A DNA stretch of 64,000 nt from Maritimibacter sp. (GCA_017792445.1 CP051232.1:1736001-1800000); one strand, 5' to 3'. Shown: positions 46,484 through 56,541, numbered from the stretch's first letter. Notes: generated by a model from the letters alone, not told the origin. Program-made: numbers and translations.

Positions 46484-47791
46484 ATGACTGACCTGACCCC
46501 TCGCGAGATCGTCAGCGAGCTCGATCGCTTCATCATCGGCCAGAAGGACGCGAAGCGCGCCGTGGCCGTTGCGCTGCGGAACCGCTGGCGGCGCAAGCAG
46601 CTTTCGGACGAGCTGCGGGACGAGGTCTATCCGAAGAACATCCTGATGATCGGCCCCACCGGTGTCGGCAAGACCGAGATCAGCCGCCGTCTGGCCAAGC
46701 TGGCCCGCGCGCCGTTCATCAAGGTCGAGGCGACGAAATTCACCGAGGTCGGCTATGTCGGGCGGGACGTGGAACAGATCATCCGCGACCTGATGGACAC
46801 CGCGATGGTGCAGGTGCGCGAGTTCATGCGGGACGAGGTGAAGGCCTCGGCCCACCAGAAGGCCGAAGATCGGGTGATCGAGGCGATTGCAGGCGAGAAC
46901 GCCCGCGAGCAGACGCGCGAGATGTTCCGCAGCAAGCTCAAGCGCGGCGAGCTGGACGACACGATGATCGAGCTGGATATCGCCGACACCGCGAACCCGA
47001 TGAGCCAGTTCGAGATCCCCGGCCAGCCCGGCATGAACATGGGCGCGATGAACCTTGGCGATATCTTCGGCAAGGCCTTCGGCGGGCGTACCGTCCGCAA
47101 GAAGATGACCGTCGCCGAAAGCTACGAGATCCTGATCGGCGAGGAAGCCGACAAGCTGCTGGACGACGAGGTCGTGAAACAGGCCGCGCTGCAGGCGGTG
47201 GAACAGAACGGTATCGTTTTCCTCGACGAGATCGACAAGGTTTGCGCCCGTCAGGAAGCCCGCGGTGGCGACGTGTCCCGCGAGGGCGTGCAGCGCGACC
47301 TGCTGCCGCTGATCGAGGGCACGACAGTTTCGACCAAGCACGGGCCGGTGAAGACGGACCATATCCTGTTCATCGCTTCGGGCGCGTTCCACATCGCCAA
47401 GCCGTCGGACCTGCTGCCGGAACTTCAGGGCCGTCTGCCGATCCGCGTCGAACTGCGGGCGCTGACCGAGGAAGACTTCGTGCGCATCCTGACCGAGACG
47501 GACAACGCGCTGACCCGGCAGTACACCGCGCTGATGGGCACCGAGGAAGTGACCGTCGACTTCACCGACGACGGCATCGCGGCGCTGGCAAAGATCGCCG
47601 CCGACGTGAACCAGTCGGTCGAGAACATCGGCGCGCGGCGTCTCTATACCGTGATGGAACGGGTGTTCGAGGAACTGTCCTTCACCGCGCCCGACCGCGC
47701 CGGGGATACGGTGACCGTGGACGCCGCGTTCGTCGACAAGAACCTTGGCGAGTTGACGCAATCGGTCGACATGAGCCGCTACGTTCTGTGA
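46484..47791 (+). CDS. hslU: ATP-dependent protease ATPase subunit HslU
   Basis: 435 residues. Begins [20 protein letters not shown], the standard ClpX/HslU opening; Walker [10 protein letters not shown] at about 57-65, then [20 protein letters not shown] (Walker B) and [20 protein letters not shown] with the AAA+ sensor region. It ends ...DMSRYVL, the C-terminal tail that docks into HslV. It unfolds substrates for HslV. It has its own candidate RpoH promoter and is divergent from the SDR/VKOR gene. Confidence 0.98.
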   Translation: MTDLTPREIVSELDRFIIGQKDAKRAVAVALRNRWRRKQLSDELRDEVYPKNILMIGPTGVGKTEISRRLAKLARAPFIKVEATKFTEVGYVGRDVEQIIRDLMDTAMVQVREFMRDEVKASAHQKAEDRVIEAIAGENAREQTREMFRSKLKRGELDDTMIELDIADTANPMSQFEIPGQPGMNMGAMNLGDIFGKAFGGRTVRKKMTVAESYEILIGEEADKLLDDEVVKQAALQAVEQNGIVFLDEIDKVCARQEARGGDVSREGVQRDLLPLIEGTTVSTKHGPVKTDHILFIASGAFHIAKPSDLLPELQGRLPIRVELRALTEEDFVRILTETDNALTRQYTALMGTEEVTVDFTDDGIAALAKIAADVNQSVENIGARRLYTVMERVFEELSFTAPDRAGDTVTVDAAFVDKNLGELTQSVDMSRYVL

Positions 47792-47880
47792 TCGGCAAAG
47801 GGCCGCGGCGTTAGACAGCCGTGGTCTGTCCAAGCTGATTGTCGCAAGGTAAGAGGGACACATCCTTTGGAGGCCCGGCC

Positions 47881-48975
47881 ATGCGGCGGATCGCGGTCCT
47901 GATCATCGTTCTTTTCGTTGTTGGCTGCGCGCCACGGGCGCAGATCGTGTTCACGGACGTACCCGAAGTGGCCGATCTGCCGTCGCGTTCGCTGTTCGTG
48001 GCCACGACCCGCGCGGTCGAGGCCGGGCGGTTCAAGGGCAAGCGGTCCGAAGATCCGTACTATCTGCGTTTCGACGTCACGGTGCCTCCGAAACGGCGGC
48101 TGGGCGATGTGCCGTTCGCGACTGACGAGATCGACGCCGAGACGCAGTACCTTGCCAAGGGACGCCGCGTCTATGACAGCGCGGCCGCGTTCCGGTCGGA
48201 TCTCAGCGCCGCGTTGGCGGGTGTGCCCGGCGGCTCGCGCGAGGCGATCATCTATGTCCACGGGTTCAACAACACCTTCGACGAAGGCGTGCTGCGGCTG
48301 GCGCAACTGGCGGCCGATTTCAACATCCATGCCGTGCCGGTCCATTATTCCTGGCCCAGCGCGGGCAAGCTGTTCGGCTATGCCTACGACCGCGACAGCG
48401 CGCTTTTCGCCCGCGACGGGCTGGACCGCCTGATCACCGAGGTGCAGCTGTCCGGCGCGCGGACCATTGTGATCGTCGCGCACTCGATGGGCTCGCAACT
48501 GGTGATGGAAACGCTTCGCCAGCGTGACATCGCCCGGCCCGGATCGGTCGGGCGCGACGTTGCCGGCGTAGTGCTCATGTCGCCCGACATTGACGTGGAC
48601 GTGTTCCGCTCGCAGGCCCGCAGGCTTCAGCGGCTGCCGCATCCCTTCGGTATCTTCGTGTCCAAACGCGACCGGGCGCTGAACCTGTCGGCGCGTCTGA
48701 CAGGACAGGAGAACCGGCTTGGCACCGCCGACGCGAACGCGGTGTCGGACCTAGAGGTCACGTTGATCGACGTCACCAGTTTCTCGGAGGGCAGCGGCCA
48801 TTTCACCGCTGCAACATCGCCGCTGCTGATCAGCCTGTTCTCGCGCGTTGCCGATTTCGAGCAGGCGTTCTCGGGCGACAGTTCCGGCCGCACCGGCCTG
48901 CTTCCGGGCACGATCCTGACCGTGCGCAACGCGACAGAGATCATCCTGTCCCCGGTCACCGAACTGGTCGAGTAG
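47881..48975 (+). CDS. Lipoprotein alpha/beta hydrolase (DUF900 type)
   Basis: 364 residues from the ATG at 47881 (TTTGGAGG upstream), beginning with a lipoprotein signal MRRIAVLIIVLFVVGC. The hydrolase core has IIYVHGFNNTFDEGVLRLAQ, the nucleophile elbow AHSMGSQLVMETL and a later VLMSPDIDVDVFRSQARR. This is the DUF900 family, whose substrate is unknown. It is likely anchored to a membrane facing the periplasm. It follows hslU by 89 bases. Confidence 0.9.
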   Translation: MRRIAVLIIVLFVVGCAPRAQIVFTDVPEVADLPSRSLFVATTRAVEAGRFKGKRSEDPYYLRFDVTVPPKRRLGDVPFATDEIDAETQYLAKGRRVYDSAAAFRSDLSAALAGVPGGSREAIIYVHGFNNTFDEGVLRLAQLAADFNIHAVPVHYSWPSAGKLFGYAYDRDSALFARDGLDRLITEVQLSGARTIVIVAHSMGSQLVMETLRQRDIARPGSVGRDVAGVVLMSPDIDVDVFRSQARRLQRLPHPFGIFVSKRDRALNLSARLTGQENRLGTADANAVSDLEVTLIDVTSFSEGSGHFTAATSPLLISLFSRVADFEQAFSGDSSGRTGLLPGTILTVRNATEIILSPVTELVE

Positions 48976-49018
48976 TTTAACGCTTTCCTTTTGCCGCGGC
49001 GGCTGAAAGCAATGCGGC

Positions 49019-50242
49019 ATGGGTTTGATTGCATTTCTGCGTCAGAACGCGCCCTTCCTGTCCGCAGGCGCGATCCTGACGTTCTGCTCCAGTTTCGGCC
49101 AGACGTTCTTTATCTCGATCTTCGCGGGAGAAATCCGCGCGGACTATGGCCTGAGCCACGGGGCGTGGGGCGCGATCTATGCCGTGTCCACCATGGCAAG
49201 CGCCGGGGTGATGCTGTGGGCCGGAACGCTGACCGACCGGTTCCGGGTACGTGCGCTGGGGCCGTGGATGCTGGGCCTTCTGGTGCTGGCCTGTCTGGCG
49301 ATGGCGCTCTCTCCGGTGGCGGTGACACTGGCGCTGACGATCTTCCTTTTGCGGTTTCTCGGTCAGGGGATGATGTCGCACATCGCCTATGTCGCGATGG
49401 CGCGCTGGTTCGTCGCCACGCGGGGCAGGGCGGTGGCGCTGGCGGCGCTGGGCTTTTCGGTGGGCGAGGCGATCCTGCCGGTAAGTTTCGTGGCGCTGAT
49501 GGGCGTGGTCGACTGGCGCTGGCTTTGGGTCGTCGCGGCGCTTTTGCCGCTGGCCGCGATCCCGCTGATCCGCCACCTTCTAAAGCTGGAACGCACACCG
49601 CAATCCATCGCCGCCGAGGACCCGTCACCCGGAATGGCGGGCCGCTACTGGACCCGCGCCGAAGCATTGCGGCATCCGTTGTTCTGGCTGCTGGTCCCCG
49701 CGTTGCTGGGCCCGCCCGCCTTCGGCACCGCGTTCTTCTTCCAACAGGTCCATCTGGCCGAAGTAAAAGGCTGGAGCCACGTCGAGCTTGTCGCGATGTT
49801 CCCGTTCTATACCGTCACCGCGATCTGTTCGCTGTTCGCTACGGGCTGGCTGATGGACCGGATCGGGGCAGGGCGGCTGTTGCCGTTCTACCAACTGCCA
49901 CTGGCGGCAAGCTTTCTGCTGATCCCGCTGGTGTCCGAACCGATTTGGATGATCGTGCCGCTGATCCTGTTCGGTATCATGCAGGGCTCGCAGAACCCCA
50001 TCGTCACCGGCTTCAGCGCCGAATTCTACGGCTCGCGCCACATCGGCGCGATCAAGTCGGCGGTAACGGCGATCATGGTTCTGGGCTCTGCCATCGGGCC
50101 GGGACTAAGTGGGTGGCTGATCGACCGCGGCATCCCGTTCCCCTCGCAGATGTGGGGAATTGCGGGCTATCTCATCGTGACGTCGGTCGTGGTCTGGTTC
50201 GCAGTAGAACAGGCGCGGCGCAGTCTACCGGCGGCGGCGTAA
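49019..50242 (+). CDS. Major facilitator superfamily transporter
   Basis: 407 residues, about 12 hydrophobic segments. The MFS signature between helices 2 and 3 is present as AGTLTDRFRVRALGPWML, with a matching repeat GWLMDRIGAGRLLPFYQ in the second half. It is closest in feel to oxalate/monocarboxylate-type permeases, but I cannot name the substrate. Its end overlaps the convergent smr gene by 18 bases. Confidence 0.9.
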   Translation: MGLIAFLRQNAPFLSAGAILTFCSSFGQTFFISIFAGEIRADYGLSHGAWGAIYAVSTMASAGVMLWAGTLTDRFRVRALGPWMLGLLVLACLAMALSPVAVTLALTIFLLRFLGQGMMSHIAYVAMARWFVATRGRAVALAALGFSVGEAILPVSFVALMGVVDWRWLWVVAALLPLAAIPLIRHLLKLERTPQSIAAEDPSPGMAGRYWTRAEALRHPLFWLLVPALLGPPAFGTAFFFQQVHLAEVKGWSHVELVAMFPFYTVTAICSLFATGWLMDRIGAGRLLPFYQLPLAASFLLIPLVSEPIWMIVPLILFGIMQGSQNPIVTGFSAEFYGSRHIGAIKSAVTAIMVLGSAIGPGLSGWLIDRGIPFPSQMWGIAGYLIVTSVVVWFAVEQARRSLPAAA

Positions 50243-50827
50243 ATAGACGTAATAGGCACCGGTTCCACCGTGTTTGAGATGCGCCTCTGAGACCTGTAGC
50301 ACCACCGAGTTCAATGGCGCGGTGTTCAGCCAGTGCGGCACCTGATGCTTCAGGATGCCGCGCCGCTGGGGGATCGGGCCGTCGTCGTCACGGTCGCGCC
50401 CCTTGCCGGTAATCACCAGAACCAGCCGCCGGTCACGGGCGTGGCTGTCGAACAGGAACCGCGTCAGCGCCGGATGCGCCTGCGCCAACGTCATGCCGTG
50501 CAGGTCGATCTTGCCCTCGGGCTTCAGTTTGCCACGCGTCATCCGCGCGTGCTTCTTCCGATCCATGTTGATCGGCGCGCCCGCAAGGCTTTCGCCGATG
50601 GACGGCGCGAAATCATGGCGCGGCGCGGTATCCGTCCGTTTCTCGCCCAGCCGGAACGGTGGGACCGGGGTGCCGTTCTTCGACGGCTCGGGCTGCGGCT
50701 TGGGCGTTGTCGGTGTCTTGGCGGGAGCAGTCTTGCGCTTGGGGTGCAGGGGGTCGGTCTGCTTCGCGATCCGCTCCCAAAGGGCTTCTTCGTCCGCGGA
50801 AAGCGAGCGCGGGCGTCGTTTCGTCAT
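50225..50827 (-). CDS. Smr-domain protein
   Basis: 200 residues from the ATG at 50827. The N-terminal half is basic and low complexity; the C-terminal about 90 form the Smr domain: KIDLHGMTLAQAHPALTRFL, then LVLVITGKGRDRDDDGPIPQ and HLKHGGTGAYYVYLRR. Smr domains nick or bind branched DNA or RNA. The start overlaps the mltA stop by 4 bases, and the 3' end overlaps the convergent MFS gene. Confidence 0.9.
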   Translation of the reverse strand: MTKRRPRSLSADEEALWERIAKQTDPLHPKRKTAPAKTPTTPKPQPEPSKNGTPVPPFRLGEKRTDTAPRHDFAPSIGESLAGAPINMDRKKHARMTRGKLKPEGKIDLHGMTLAQAHPALTRFLFDSHARDRRLVLVITGKGRDRDDDGPIPQRRGILKHQVPHWLNTAPLNSVVLQVSEAHLKHGGTGAYYVYLRRRR

Positions 50828-51864
50828 CCGCGGCCCTCGGGGATCAGGGCATAGGCACGCTGGATCGGCATCAGCACCACCATCCGGCCCGGATCGCGCG
50901 CCTTGCCGGCGGTGACGCCAGCGCGGGTGCCGGTACCAAAGAAGATGTCGGCGCGTTGGGCGCCCTTGATGGCAGAGCCGGTATCCTGCGCGATCATCAA
51001 TCGCCGCATCGGCGTCGCCCCCGCCTTCTCGATCCACACCGGCGAGCCGAGTTTCACGATGGACGGGTCGACCGCGATCGACCGCATCGCGGTAATCGAC
51101 CGGTTCATGGCACCCAGCGGGCCACGTTCCGGCGGAACCTGCGTCACCTCGCGGAAGAACACGAAAGACGGGTTGTGCCACAGCAGTTCCTGCCCATCCT
51201 CGGGATTGCGTTTGACCCAGTTAGAGATCACCTGCGCCGAAACCTGATGCACGTTGTAAATGCCGCGCCGGACCAATTCCTGCCCGATGGATTTGTAGTC
51301 GTGCCCATTCTTGTCGGCATAGCCCACCCGAAGATAGCTGCCGTCCTCGAACTTCACGCGGCCCGATCCCTGAACGTGCAGGAAGAACAGCGCGACCGGG
51401 TCGTCGACCCACGCGATTTCCAGCCCCTTGCCCGCCAGCACGCCATCTTCCTCGATCTGGCGACGGGTATAGTAAAGCTGGCCGTTCAGGTCAGCCGGCT
51501 TGCTGTAGATCGGATAGCGGTATTTGTCGGTCTTCTCCCGCGATCCGTGCAGTTCCGGCTCGAAATAGCCAGTGAACAGCGCAGGTTCGCCGTCTTCGAT
51601 CAGGACGGGGCGGAAGAAGAGCTCGAAAAAGGTGCGTGCATTCTTCTGATTGGTCGCCAGCGCGCACAGCGACAGCCAATCCGGGTCGCGCATGTCGGTG
51701 CAGGTTTCCTTGAACACCTCAAGCGCGGCGGAATGGTCGTCGAACTCCCAGCCCTTCAACTCGTCGAAGGACAGCACGGTGTAGGTGGTATTCTCCTGCG
51801 CCCCGGCGGGACCCGACACGGTCAGAACCGCGCCGAGTGCGAATGCCAGGGCACGCCGGATCAT
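50824..51864 (-). CDS. mltA: Membrane-bound lytic murein transglycosylase A
   Basis: 346 residues with a Sec signal peptide ending SGPAGAQE. The MltA domain (ALFTGYFEPELHGSREKTDK, then YYTRRQIEEDGVLAGKGLEI) is followed by the 3D domain whose catalytic Asp lies in LMIAQDTGSAIKGAQRADIF, with FGTGTRAGVTAGKARDPG. It cleaves glycan strands of peptidoglycan. There is no lipobox, so it is probably soluble in the periplasm. It overlaps both neighbours by 4 bases. Confidence 0.95.
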   Translation of the reverse strand: MIRRALAFALGAVLTVSGPAGAQENTTYTVLSFDELKGWEFDDHSAALEVFKETCTDMRDPDWLSLCALATNQKNARTFFELFFRPVLIEDGEPALFTGYFEPELHGSREKTDKYRYPIYSKPADLNGQLYYTRRQIEEDGVLAGKGLEIAWVDDPVALFFLHVQGSGRVKFEDGSYLRVGYADKNGHDYKSIGQELVRRGIYNVHQVSAQVISNWVKRNPEDGQELLWHNPSFVFFREVTQVPPERGPLGAMNRSITAMRSIAVDPSIVKLGSPVWIEKAGATPMRRLMIAQDTGSAIKGAQRADIFFGTGTRAGVTAGKARDPGRMVVLMPIQRAYALIPEGRG

Positions 51865-52520
51865 TCCCCGGTCGCGACCAGTTTCCAGTTCGGGTCGTTG
51901 GACCCCATCACGCGCGCGAAGGTCCAGATGTCCTTCTGGCGCTTGATCTGGTTCGGGTCGCCCTCGATGATCTCGCCCGCCTTGTTGCGGACGGCAGAGG
52001 TCAGTTCGCCCACGAAGCGGACGGTGATCTCGGCTTCCTGCGTGTCGCGGTCGAACTCGGCATTGGTCAGCGTCGTCTCACGCACACCGATGAAATTCGC
52101 CTCGATCGTCAGGCCCTGATCCTCGCGCGTGCCGATCACGTCGACGAAGGTCTGGTGAACGTCGTCGCCGAGGAAACCGGCAATGTCGTCGATGTCGCCC
52201 TTCTCGAACGCCATCAGGATCATCTCGTACGCGCCGCGCGCGCCTTGCAGGAACTCGGTCACCGAGAATCCGGGCTCGATCAGCTTCATCGCGGCCAGCG
52301 CATGCGCGTCGTCGGACCCGTCGTCAACGTGGTCGGTGATGTCGCGGTCGGGACCGCCTTCGATCACCTCGAACTCCGGTGCTTCGCGGCGCTGCTGTTC
52401 CGGGGCCTGAACGCGCGGTTTCTCGAACCCTTCGCGGGTTCCAAGTACGCTGCGCAGGCGCAGGATGAGAAAGACCGCAATACCGGCCAGAACCAACAAC
52501 TGAATGATCGCGGAGCTCAT
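51861..52520 (-). CDS. Tim44/TimA-like membrane-anchored protein
   Basis: 219 residues from the ATG at 52520 (GAGG upstream). One N-terminal membrane helix (SSAIIQLLVLAGIAVFLILR) and a soluble Tim44-like domain at about 80-215 (GFSVTEFLQGARGAYEMILM, then FLGDDVHQTFVDVIGTREDQ). The bacterial Tim44 relatives work in membrane protein biogenesis or trafficking. It starts the leftward unit with mltA and smr and overlaps mltA by 4 bases. Confidence 0.9.
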   Translation of the reverse strand: MSSAIIQLLVLAGIAVFLILRLRSVLGTREGFEKPRVQAPEQQRREAPEFEVIEGGPDRDITDHVDDGSDDAHALAAMKLIEPGFSVTEFLQGARGAYEMILMAFEKGDIDDIAGFLGDDVHQTFVDVIGTREDQGLTIEANFIGVRETTLTNAEFDRDTQEAEITVRFVGELTSAVRNKAGEIIEGDPNQIKRQKDIWTFARVMGSNDPNWKLVATGE

Positions 52521-52654
52521 CGGACCTCTTTCTGACGGCGCCATCCAGACGCGCTTTCGGGGTGCTCTTGGTGGCATTTGCCACCTGCCGCACATATGTA
52601 AGCACTGGTGGTCGGCAAGTCCACCGCAGGAGGAAGTCGTTACACGAGGATATC

Positions 52655-53149
52655 ATGTGGCTTTTCGCGCTTTTCGTCGCGGTTCCCTTGATCGAGATCG
52701 CGCTGTTCATTCAGGTCGGCGGTCTGATCGGTCTTTGGCCGACCCTGGCCATCGTTCTGGTGACCGCGATCCTTGGCACCTGGCTGGTCCGCCAGCAGGG
52801 CGCGCTGGCTTTGTCCAACGTCAAGCGATCGTTCAATGAACTCAATGATCCGTCCGAGCCGCTGGCCCATGGCGCGATGATCCTGTTCTCGGGCGCGCTG
52901 CTTCTGACGCCGGGTTTCTTCACCGATGCCGTGGGCTTCCTTCTGCTGGTGCCCGCCGTGCGTTCGGTGGTCTTCGACTACATCCGCAAGCGGGTGAAGG
53001 TTCAGCATTTCGAGACGCGGACGACCCACACCACCTATCGTTCCGGCCCGTCCGGCCCGCGCGGCAATGTCATCGACGGCGATTATACCGATGTGACTCC
53101 GCCTCAGGGCAGCGGCAAACCGGGCGACTCGGGCTGGACTCGGCATTGA
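52655..53149 (+). CDS. fxsA: FxsA family membrane protein
   Basis: 164 residues from the ATG at 52655 (GAGGA upstream). Two or three membrane helices: MWLFALFVAVPLIEIALFIQ with VGGLIGLWPTLAIVLVTAIL, the FxsA opening, and GFFTDAVGFLLLVPAVR. The C-terminal about 60 residues are polar. FxsA is known for sparing cells from phage exclusion in E. coli when overproduced; the normal role is unclear. It precedes secB as in other alphaproteobacteria. Confidence 0.9.
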   Translation: MWLFALFVAVPLIEIALFIQVGGLIGLWPTLAIVLVTAILGTWLVRQQGALALSNVKRSFNELNDPSEPLAHGAMILFSGALLLTPGFFTDAVGFLLLVPAVRSVVFDYIRKRVKVQHFETRTTHTTYRSGPSGPRGNVIDGDYTDVTPPQGSGKPGDSGWTRH

Positions 53150-53211
53150 GGCCCTGACGGCTTGCTGGTAAATGGCATGCCAACAGATTTTTGATCCGAG
53201 GGGAGACAGTC

Positions 53212-53748
53212 ATGGCCGAGAACGGCGAAACACAGACGCCGGCCGCCAATGGCGAAGCCGCACAAGCACAGCCCAAGGCGCCGCAAATGCGGATCCTTGC
53301 CCAGTTCATCCGCGACCTGTCGTTCGAGAACATCCTCTCGCAGAAGGGTCTGTCGGGCGAGGTGAAGCCGCAGATCTCGGTGCAGGTCGGACTGGACGCC
53401 AAGCGCCGCCCGGCGGACGGCCAATACGAGGTGACCACCAAGTACACCGTGACCTCGAAGAACGAGGGCACCGATGACACGCTGTTCGTGATGGAACTGG
53501 ACTATGCCGGTCTGTTCCACATCGAGAACGTGCCGGACGAACAGATGCACCCGTTCCTGATGATCGAGTGCCCGCGCATGCTGTTCCCGTTCGCGCGCCG
53601 CATCGTGTCCGACATGACCCGCGACGGTGGCTTCCCGCCGGTGAACCTCGACAATGTCGACTTCGTCGCGATCTACCGCCAGCAAATCGCCCAGCGGATG
53701 CAGCAGCAAGCCGCCGCAGGCGCCGCCGCGGAACAGAAACCCTCCTGA
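53212..53748 (+). CDS. secB: Protein-export chaperone SecB
   Basis: 178 residues from the ATG at 53212 (GGGGAG upstream). After a polar N-terminal tail comes MRILAQFIRDLSFENILSQK, the SecB opening, then ISVQVGLDAKRRPADGQYEV, FHIENVPDEQMHPFLMIECP and LFPFARRIVSDMTRDGGFPP with NLDNVDFVAIYR. The tetramer keeps exported proteins unfolded for SecA. It is followed by a strong terminator. Confidence 0.97.
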   Translation: MAENGETQTPAANGEAAQAQPKAPQMRILAQFIRDLSFENILSQKGLSGEVKPQISVQVGLDAKRRPADGQYEVTTKYTVTSKNEGTDDTLFVMELDYAGLFHIENVPDEQMHPFLMIECPRMLFPFARRIVSDMTRDGGFPPVNLDNVDFVAIYRQQIAQRMQQQAAAGAAAEQKPS

Positions 53749-53773
53749 TCACAGGATGACCCGAACACCGTAG

Positions 53774-53799
53774 GGCGCGCCTTCAGGCGCGCCTTTTTT
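53774..53799 (+). terminator. Terminator after secB
   Basis: Perfect 8-bp stem GGCGCGCC/GGCGCGCC (self-complementary; 53774-53781, 53786-53793) with TTCA loop and a run of six T. Confidence 0.93.
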
Positions 53800-53814
53800 G
53801 TTCGACATCCCCCA

Positions 53815-54126
53815 CTAATCACCCAGAAGCGCTTCCCAGTTTCGCCGGTTGTGCACCACGCGAAGCACTGACAGCCAATCGCCTTCGACCCGGTAGATAA
53901 TCAGGTGGGACCGGTAGGGGCAAAGCCGCACCGGCGGGGAAACTTCGGTCCGTTCGCGGGCGACTTCCGGATTGCGGCACAGGTCATGCAAGCGCTTGTC
54001 GAGGTCGCGAAGATAGGTATCGGCCTGATCAACCGACCAGGTTTCGGCAGAATATCTCCAGATCCCGGCAAGGTCATTCTCTGCCGCCGGCGACAGACGA
54101 TACCGATCAGCCGTCTTCCGAGCCAT
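53815..54126 (-). CDS. parE: ParE/RelE-type toxin
   Basis: 103 residues. The RelE/ParE fold pattern is clear: YRLSPAAENDLAGIWRYSAE, then YLRDLDKRLHDLCRNPEVAR, RLCPYRSHLIIYRVEGDWLS and VLRVVHNRRNWEALL. ParE toxins poison DNA gyrase. It overlaps the upstream antitoxin by 20 bases, a normal order (antitoxin first). This pair sits in an otherwise conserved origin-proximal block and is probably a later arrival. Confidence 0.9.
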   Translation of the reverse strand: MARKTADRYRLSPAAENDLAGIWRYSAETWSVDQADTYLRDLDKRLHDLCRNPEVARERTEVSPPVRLCPYRSHLIIYRVEGDWLSVLRVVHNRRNWEALLGD

Positions 54127-54358
54127 GCTTTTTGCGCATACGCGTCAGGAAGGTATCCATGCTGAACTCTGTCGCCGGCCCGCTTGCAAAACCGTCATCG
54201 ACAAGTTTCTGCAATTCCGCGACCGCCATCTGCCGATCCTGATCACGGCGGATCAGATCGCGTACGTAATCACTGGCATTACTGTATCGGCCACTTCGAG
54301 CCTGACCTTCGACCCAGTCTTTCATAGAGCCGGGCAAAGAGACGTTCATGGTTGCCAT
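54107..54358 (-). CDS. parD: ParD-type ribbon-helix-helix antitoxin
   Basis: 83 residues from the ATG at 54358 (GGAGGTG directly upstream). The N-terminal ribbon-helix-helix reads MNVSLPGSMKDWVEGQARSG and YSNASDYVRDLIRRDQDRQ, the classic ParD pattern. The C-terminal half wraps the toxin. It binds the parDE promoter to repress it and neutralises ParE by direct contact. Located between dnaQ and the toxin gene. Confidence 0.92.
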   Translation of the reverse strand: MATMNVSLPGSMKDWVEGQARSGRYSNASDYVRDLIRRDQDRQMAVAELQKLVDDGFASGPATEFSMDTFLTRMRKKHGSEDG

Positions 54359-54426
54359 GGGCACCTCCATCGCCACCGATGTTGGCAAAGATTGGCAAAG
54401 ATTGTCAAGGTAGCGGCGGTGCGAGC

Positions 54427-55122
54427 CTACTTCGCCGCGTACTTCGCCCACACGCTTTCCGGCCCCAGCGCTTCCACGAATTTCGCGTGGGCCTCGGCTT
54501 CGTCCGCATGGATCCGTGCGGGCAGGGGCTCTGGCCTCGGGCGGGGCCGCCAGTCGCTGCCGCCGCCAGAGCTGCCGGACGTCGCGGATGTGTCCAGGAC
54601 CAGCCCGGGCTGGCGGCCCCCGATCAGTTCAAGATAGACGTCGGCGAGGATTTCGGAGTCGAGAAGCGCGCCGTGCAGGGTACGGGCAGAGTTGTCGATG
54701 CCGAACCTGCGGCACAGGGCGTCCAGCGAGGCAGGCGAGCCGGGGAATTTCTTCCGCGCGATGGCCAGAGTGTCCAGTGCCTGACTGTCGGGCAAGGTCC
54801 GGCGACCCATCCACCGCAGTTCGGCGTTGAGGAACTTCATGTCGAAGGTCGCATTGTGGATCACCAGCGTCGCGTCGCCGACGAAATCGAGGAACGCATC
54901 GCCGATCTCGGCGAACTTCGGTTTGTCGGACAGAAATTCCTCCGACAGCCCGTGAACCTGAAACGCCTCTTCCGGCATGTCGCGTTCCGGGTTGATATAC
55001 TGGTGATAAGTGCGGCCGGTCGGCATGTGGTTCCACAGCTCGACGCCGCCGATTTCGACGATGCGGTCGCCGGATTCAGGCTCGAACCCGGTGGTTTCCG
55101 TATCCATCACGATTTCACGCAT
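54427..55122 (-). CDS. dnaQ: DNA polymerase III epsilon subunit (proofreading exonuclease)
   Basis: 231 residues from the ATG at 55122. ExoI motif D7-T-E9 in [20 protein letters not shown], followed by [13 protein letters not shown] (ExoII) and [18 protein letters not shown] (ExoIII). The C-terminus ([20 protein letters not shown]) is the tail that contacts the alpha subunit. It gives the replicase its 3'-5' proofreading. It overlaps coaE by 8 bases in the leftward unit dnaQ-coaE-aroE-maf, transcribed away from oriC. Confidence 0.95.
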   Translation of the reverse strand: MREIVMDTETTGFEPESGDRIVEIGGVELWNHMPTGRTYHQYINPERDMPEEAFQVHGLSEEFLSDKPKFAEIGDAFLDFVGDATLVIHNATFDMKFLNAELRWMGRRTLPDSQALDTLAIARKKFPGSPASLDALCRRFGIDNSARTLHGALLDSEILADVYLELIGGRQPGLVLDTSATSGSSGGGSDWRPRPRPEPLPARIHADEAEAHAKFVEALGPESVWAKYAAK

Positions 55123-55708
55123 CGGCCCGCCTTCTGATATCTTCAAGGCAGGTTTGCACCTGAGCCCGCGCCTCTTCAAGGGTCAGCGTCTCGATCACAT
55201 AATCCGCACGGGCCCGCTTGTCGGCGTCGGGCATCTGCTTGGCGCGGATCGCCTCGAATTGTGCCTCGGTCATCGTGCCGCGCGCCAGAACCCGTTCGCG
55301 CTGTATTTCCGCAGGAACAGAGACAACGACCGTCGTGTCGACACCCGCCGCGCCGTTCTCGAATAGCAGAGGGATATCCAGCAAGACGACAGGCGCATCG
55401 GTTTCGCGCAGGAATCGTTCACGATCCTCGGCGACCAGTGGATGCACGACAGCTTCGATCCGTTTCAGAGCGCCGGGATCTTCGCCGATCCAGTCCTTCA
55501 GCGCACCGCGATCCACCGCGCCGTCGGCAATTGCCTGCGGGCGCAGGGCGCGGATCGGCTCTACCGCCGCGCCGCCCGCCGCATACAGACGATGAACCGC
55601 AGCGTCGGCATCCCAGACCGGAACGCCTTCGTCGGCGAACATCTTCGCCGTGGTGGATTTCCCCATCCCGATCGAGCCGGTGAGGCCGATGATGAAGGGG
55701 CGGGTCAC
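55115..55708 (-). CDS. coaE: Dephospho-CoA kinase
   Basis: 197 residues. Walker [13 protein letters not shown] at about 8-19, then [40 protein letters not shown] and [13 protein letters not shown] with [20 protein letters not shown] later. It phosphorylates dephospho-CoA, the last step of CoA synthesis. It overlaps aroE by 4 bases and dnaQ by 8. Confidence 0.96.
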   Translation of the reverse strand: MTRPFIIGLTGSIGMGKSTTAKMFADEGVPVWDADAAVHRLYAAGGAAVEPIRALRPQAIADGAVDRGALKDWIGEDPGALKRIEAVVHPLVAEDRERFLRETDAPVVLLDIPLLFENGAAGVDTTVVVSVPAEIQRERVLARGTMTEAQFEAIRAKQMPDADKRARADYVIETLTLEEARAQVQTCLEDIRRRADA

Positions 55709-56541
55709 CCCAGAACGGCCTGCCGCAGTTCCTCGTCAACGACCGGACGCACACCGAAGAACCGCTCGAACGCGGGCGCGGCCTGATGCAAGAGCATCCC
55801 CAACCCGTCGACCGTGGTGCAGCCCATCGCGGCGGCCTGTCTCAGAAAGCCGGTTTCCAGCGGCGTGTAGACAAGATCGTTGACCACGGCATTCGGCGAC
55901 AGGCCATCCAGCGGCACCCGGAATTCGGGCTTGCCGACCATGCCAAGCGAGGTGGTGTTCACCACCGTCACGGCATCCTCAAGGATATTCCCGGCCTGCA
56001 CCCATTCATACACGGTGATCTTGTTGCCCAGATCGCTGCGCAACGCATCCGCGCGCGAGCGAGAGCGGTTGGTCAGCCGGATCTCGGGCACGCCAGCCTC
56101 GATCAGCGAAGCAACGACCGCGCGCGCCGCGCCGCCGGCCCCGATCACGGCAGCCGGGCCGCTGGACGGAACCCAATGCGGCGCGTTCTGGCGCAGGTTC
56201 TCGATGAAACCATAGCCGTCGGTGTTGTCGGCGTGAATCTTGCCGTCCTGCCGGAAGATCAGCGTATTCGCAGCACCGATCAGCGCGGCGCGGTCGGTCA
56301 CCAGATCGGCAAGCGACAGCATCAGCTCTTTATGCGGGATCGTCACGTTCACGCCAACGAAACCAAGCCGCGGCAACAGGCGGATCGCCTCGGCCAGATC
56401 GGCATGGGCGATATCCATCGGCACATAGTGCCCCGCCAGCCCGTAACGGCGCAGCCAGTGTTCGTGCAACATCGGCGAGCGGCTGTGAGCGACGGGCGAG
56501 CCAATAACACCGGCCAGCGGAATTCTAGGAAGTTCGGTCAT
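55705..56541 (-). CDS. aroE: Shikimate dehydrogenase
   Basis: 278 residues. The shikimate site [17 protein letters not shown] at the N-terminus, catalytic K71 in [11 protein letters not shown], and the NADP-binding [15 protein letters not shown] with [11 protein letters not shown]. It reduces 3-dehydroshikimate in aromatic amino-acid synthesis. It overlaps maf by 4 bases and coaE by 4. Confidence 0.96.
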   Translation of the reverse strand: MTELPRIPLAGVIGSPVAHSRSPMLHEHWLRRYGLAGHYVPMDIAHADLAEAIRLLPRLGFVGVNVTIPHKELMLSLADLVTDRAALIGAANTLIFRQDGKIHADNTDGYGFIENLRQNAPHWVPSSGPAAVIGAGGAARAVVASLIEAGVPEIRLTNRSRSRADALRSDLGNKITVYEWVQAGNILEDAVTVVNTTSLGMVGKPEFRVPLDGLSPNAVVNDLVYTPLETGFLRQAAAMGCTTVDGLGMLLHQAAPAFERFFGVRPVVDEELRQAVLG

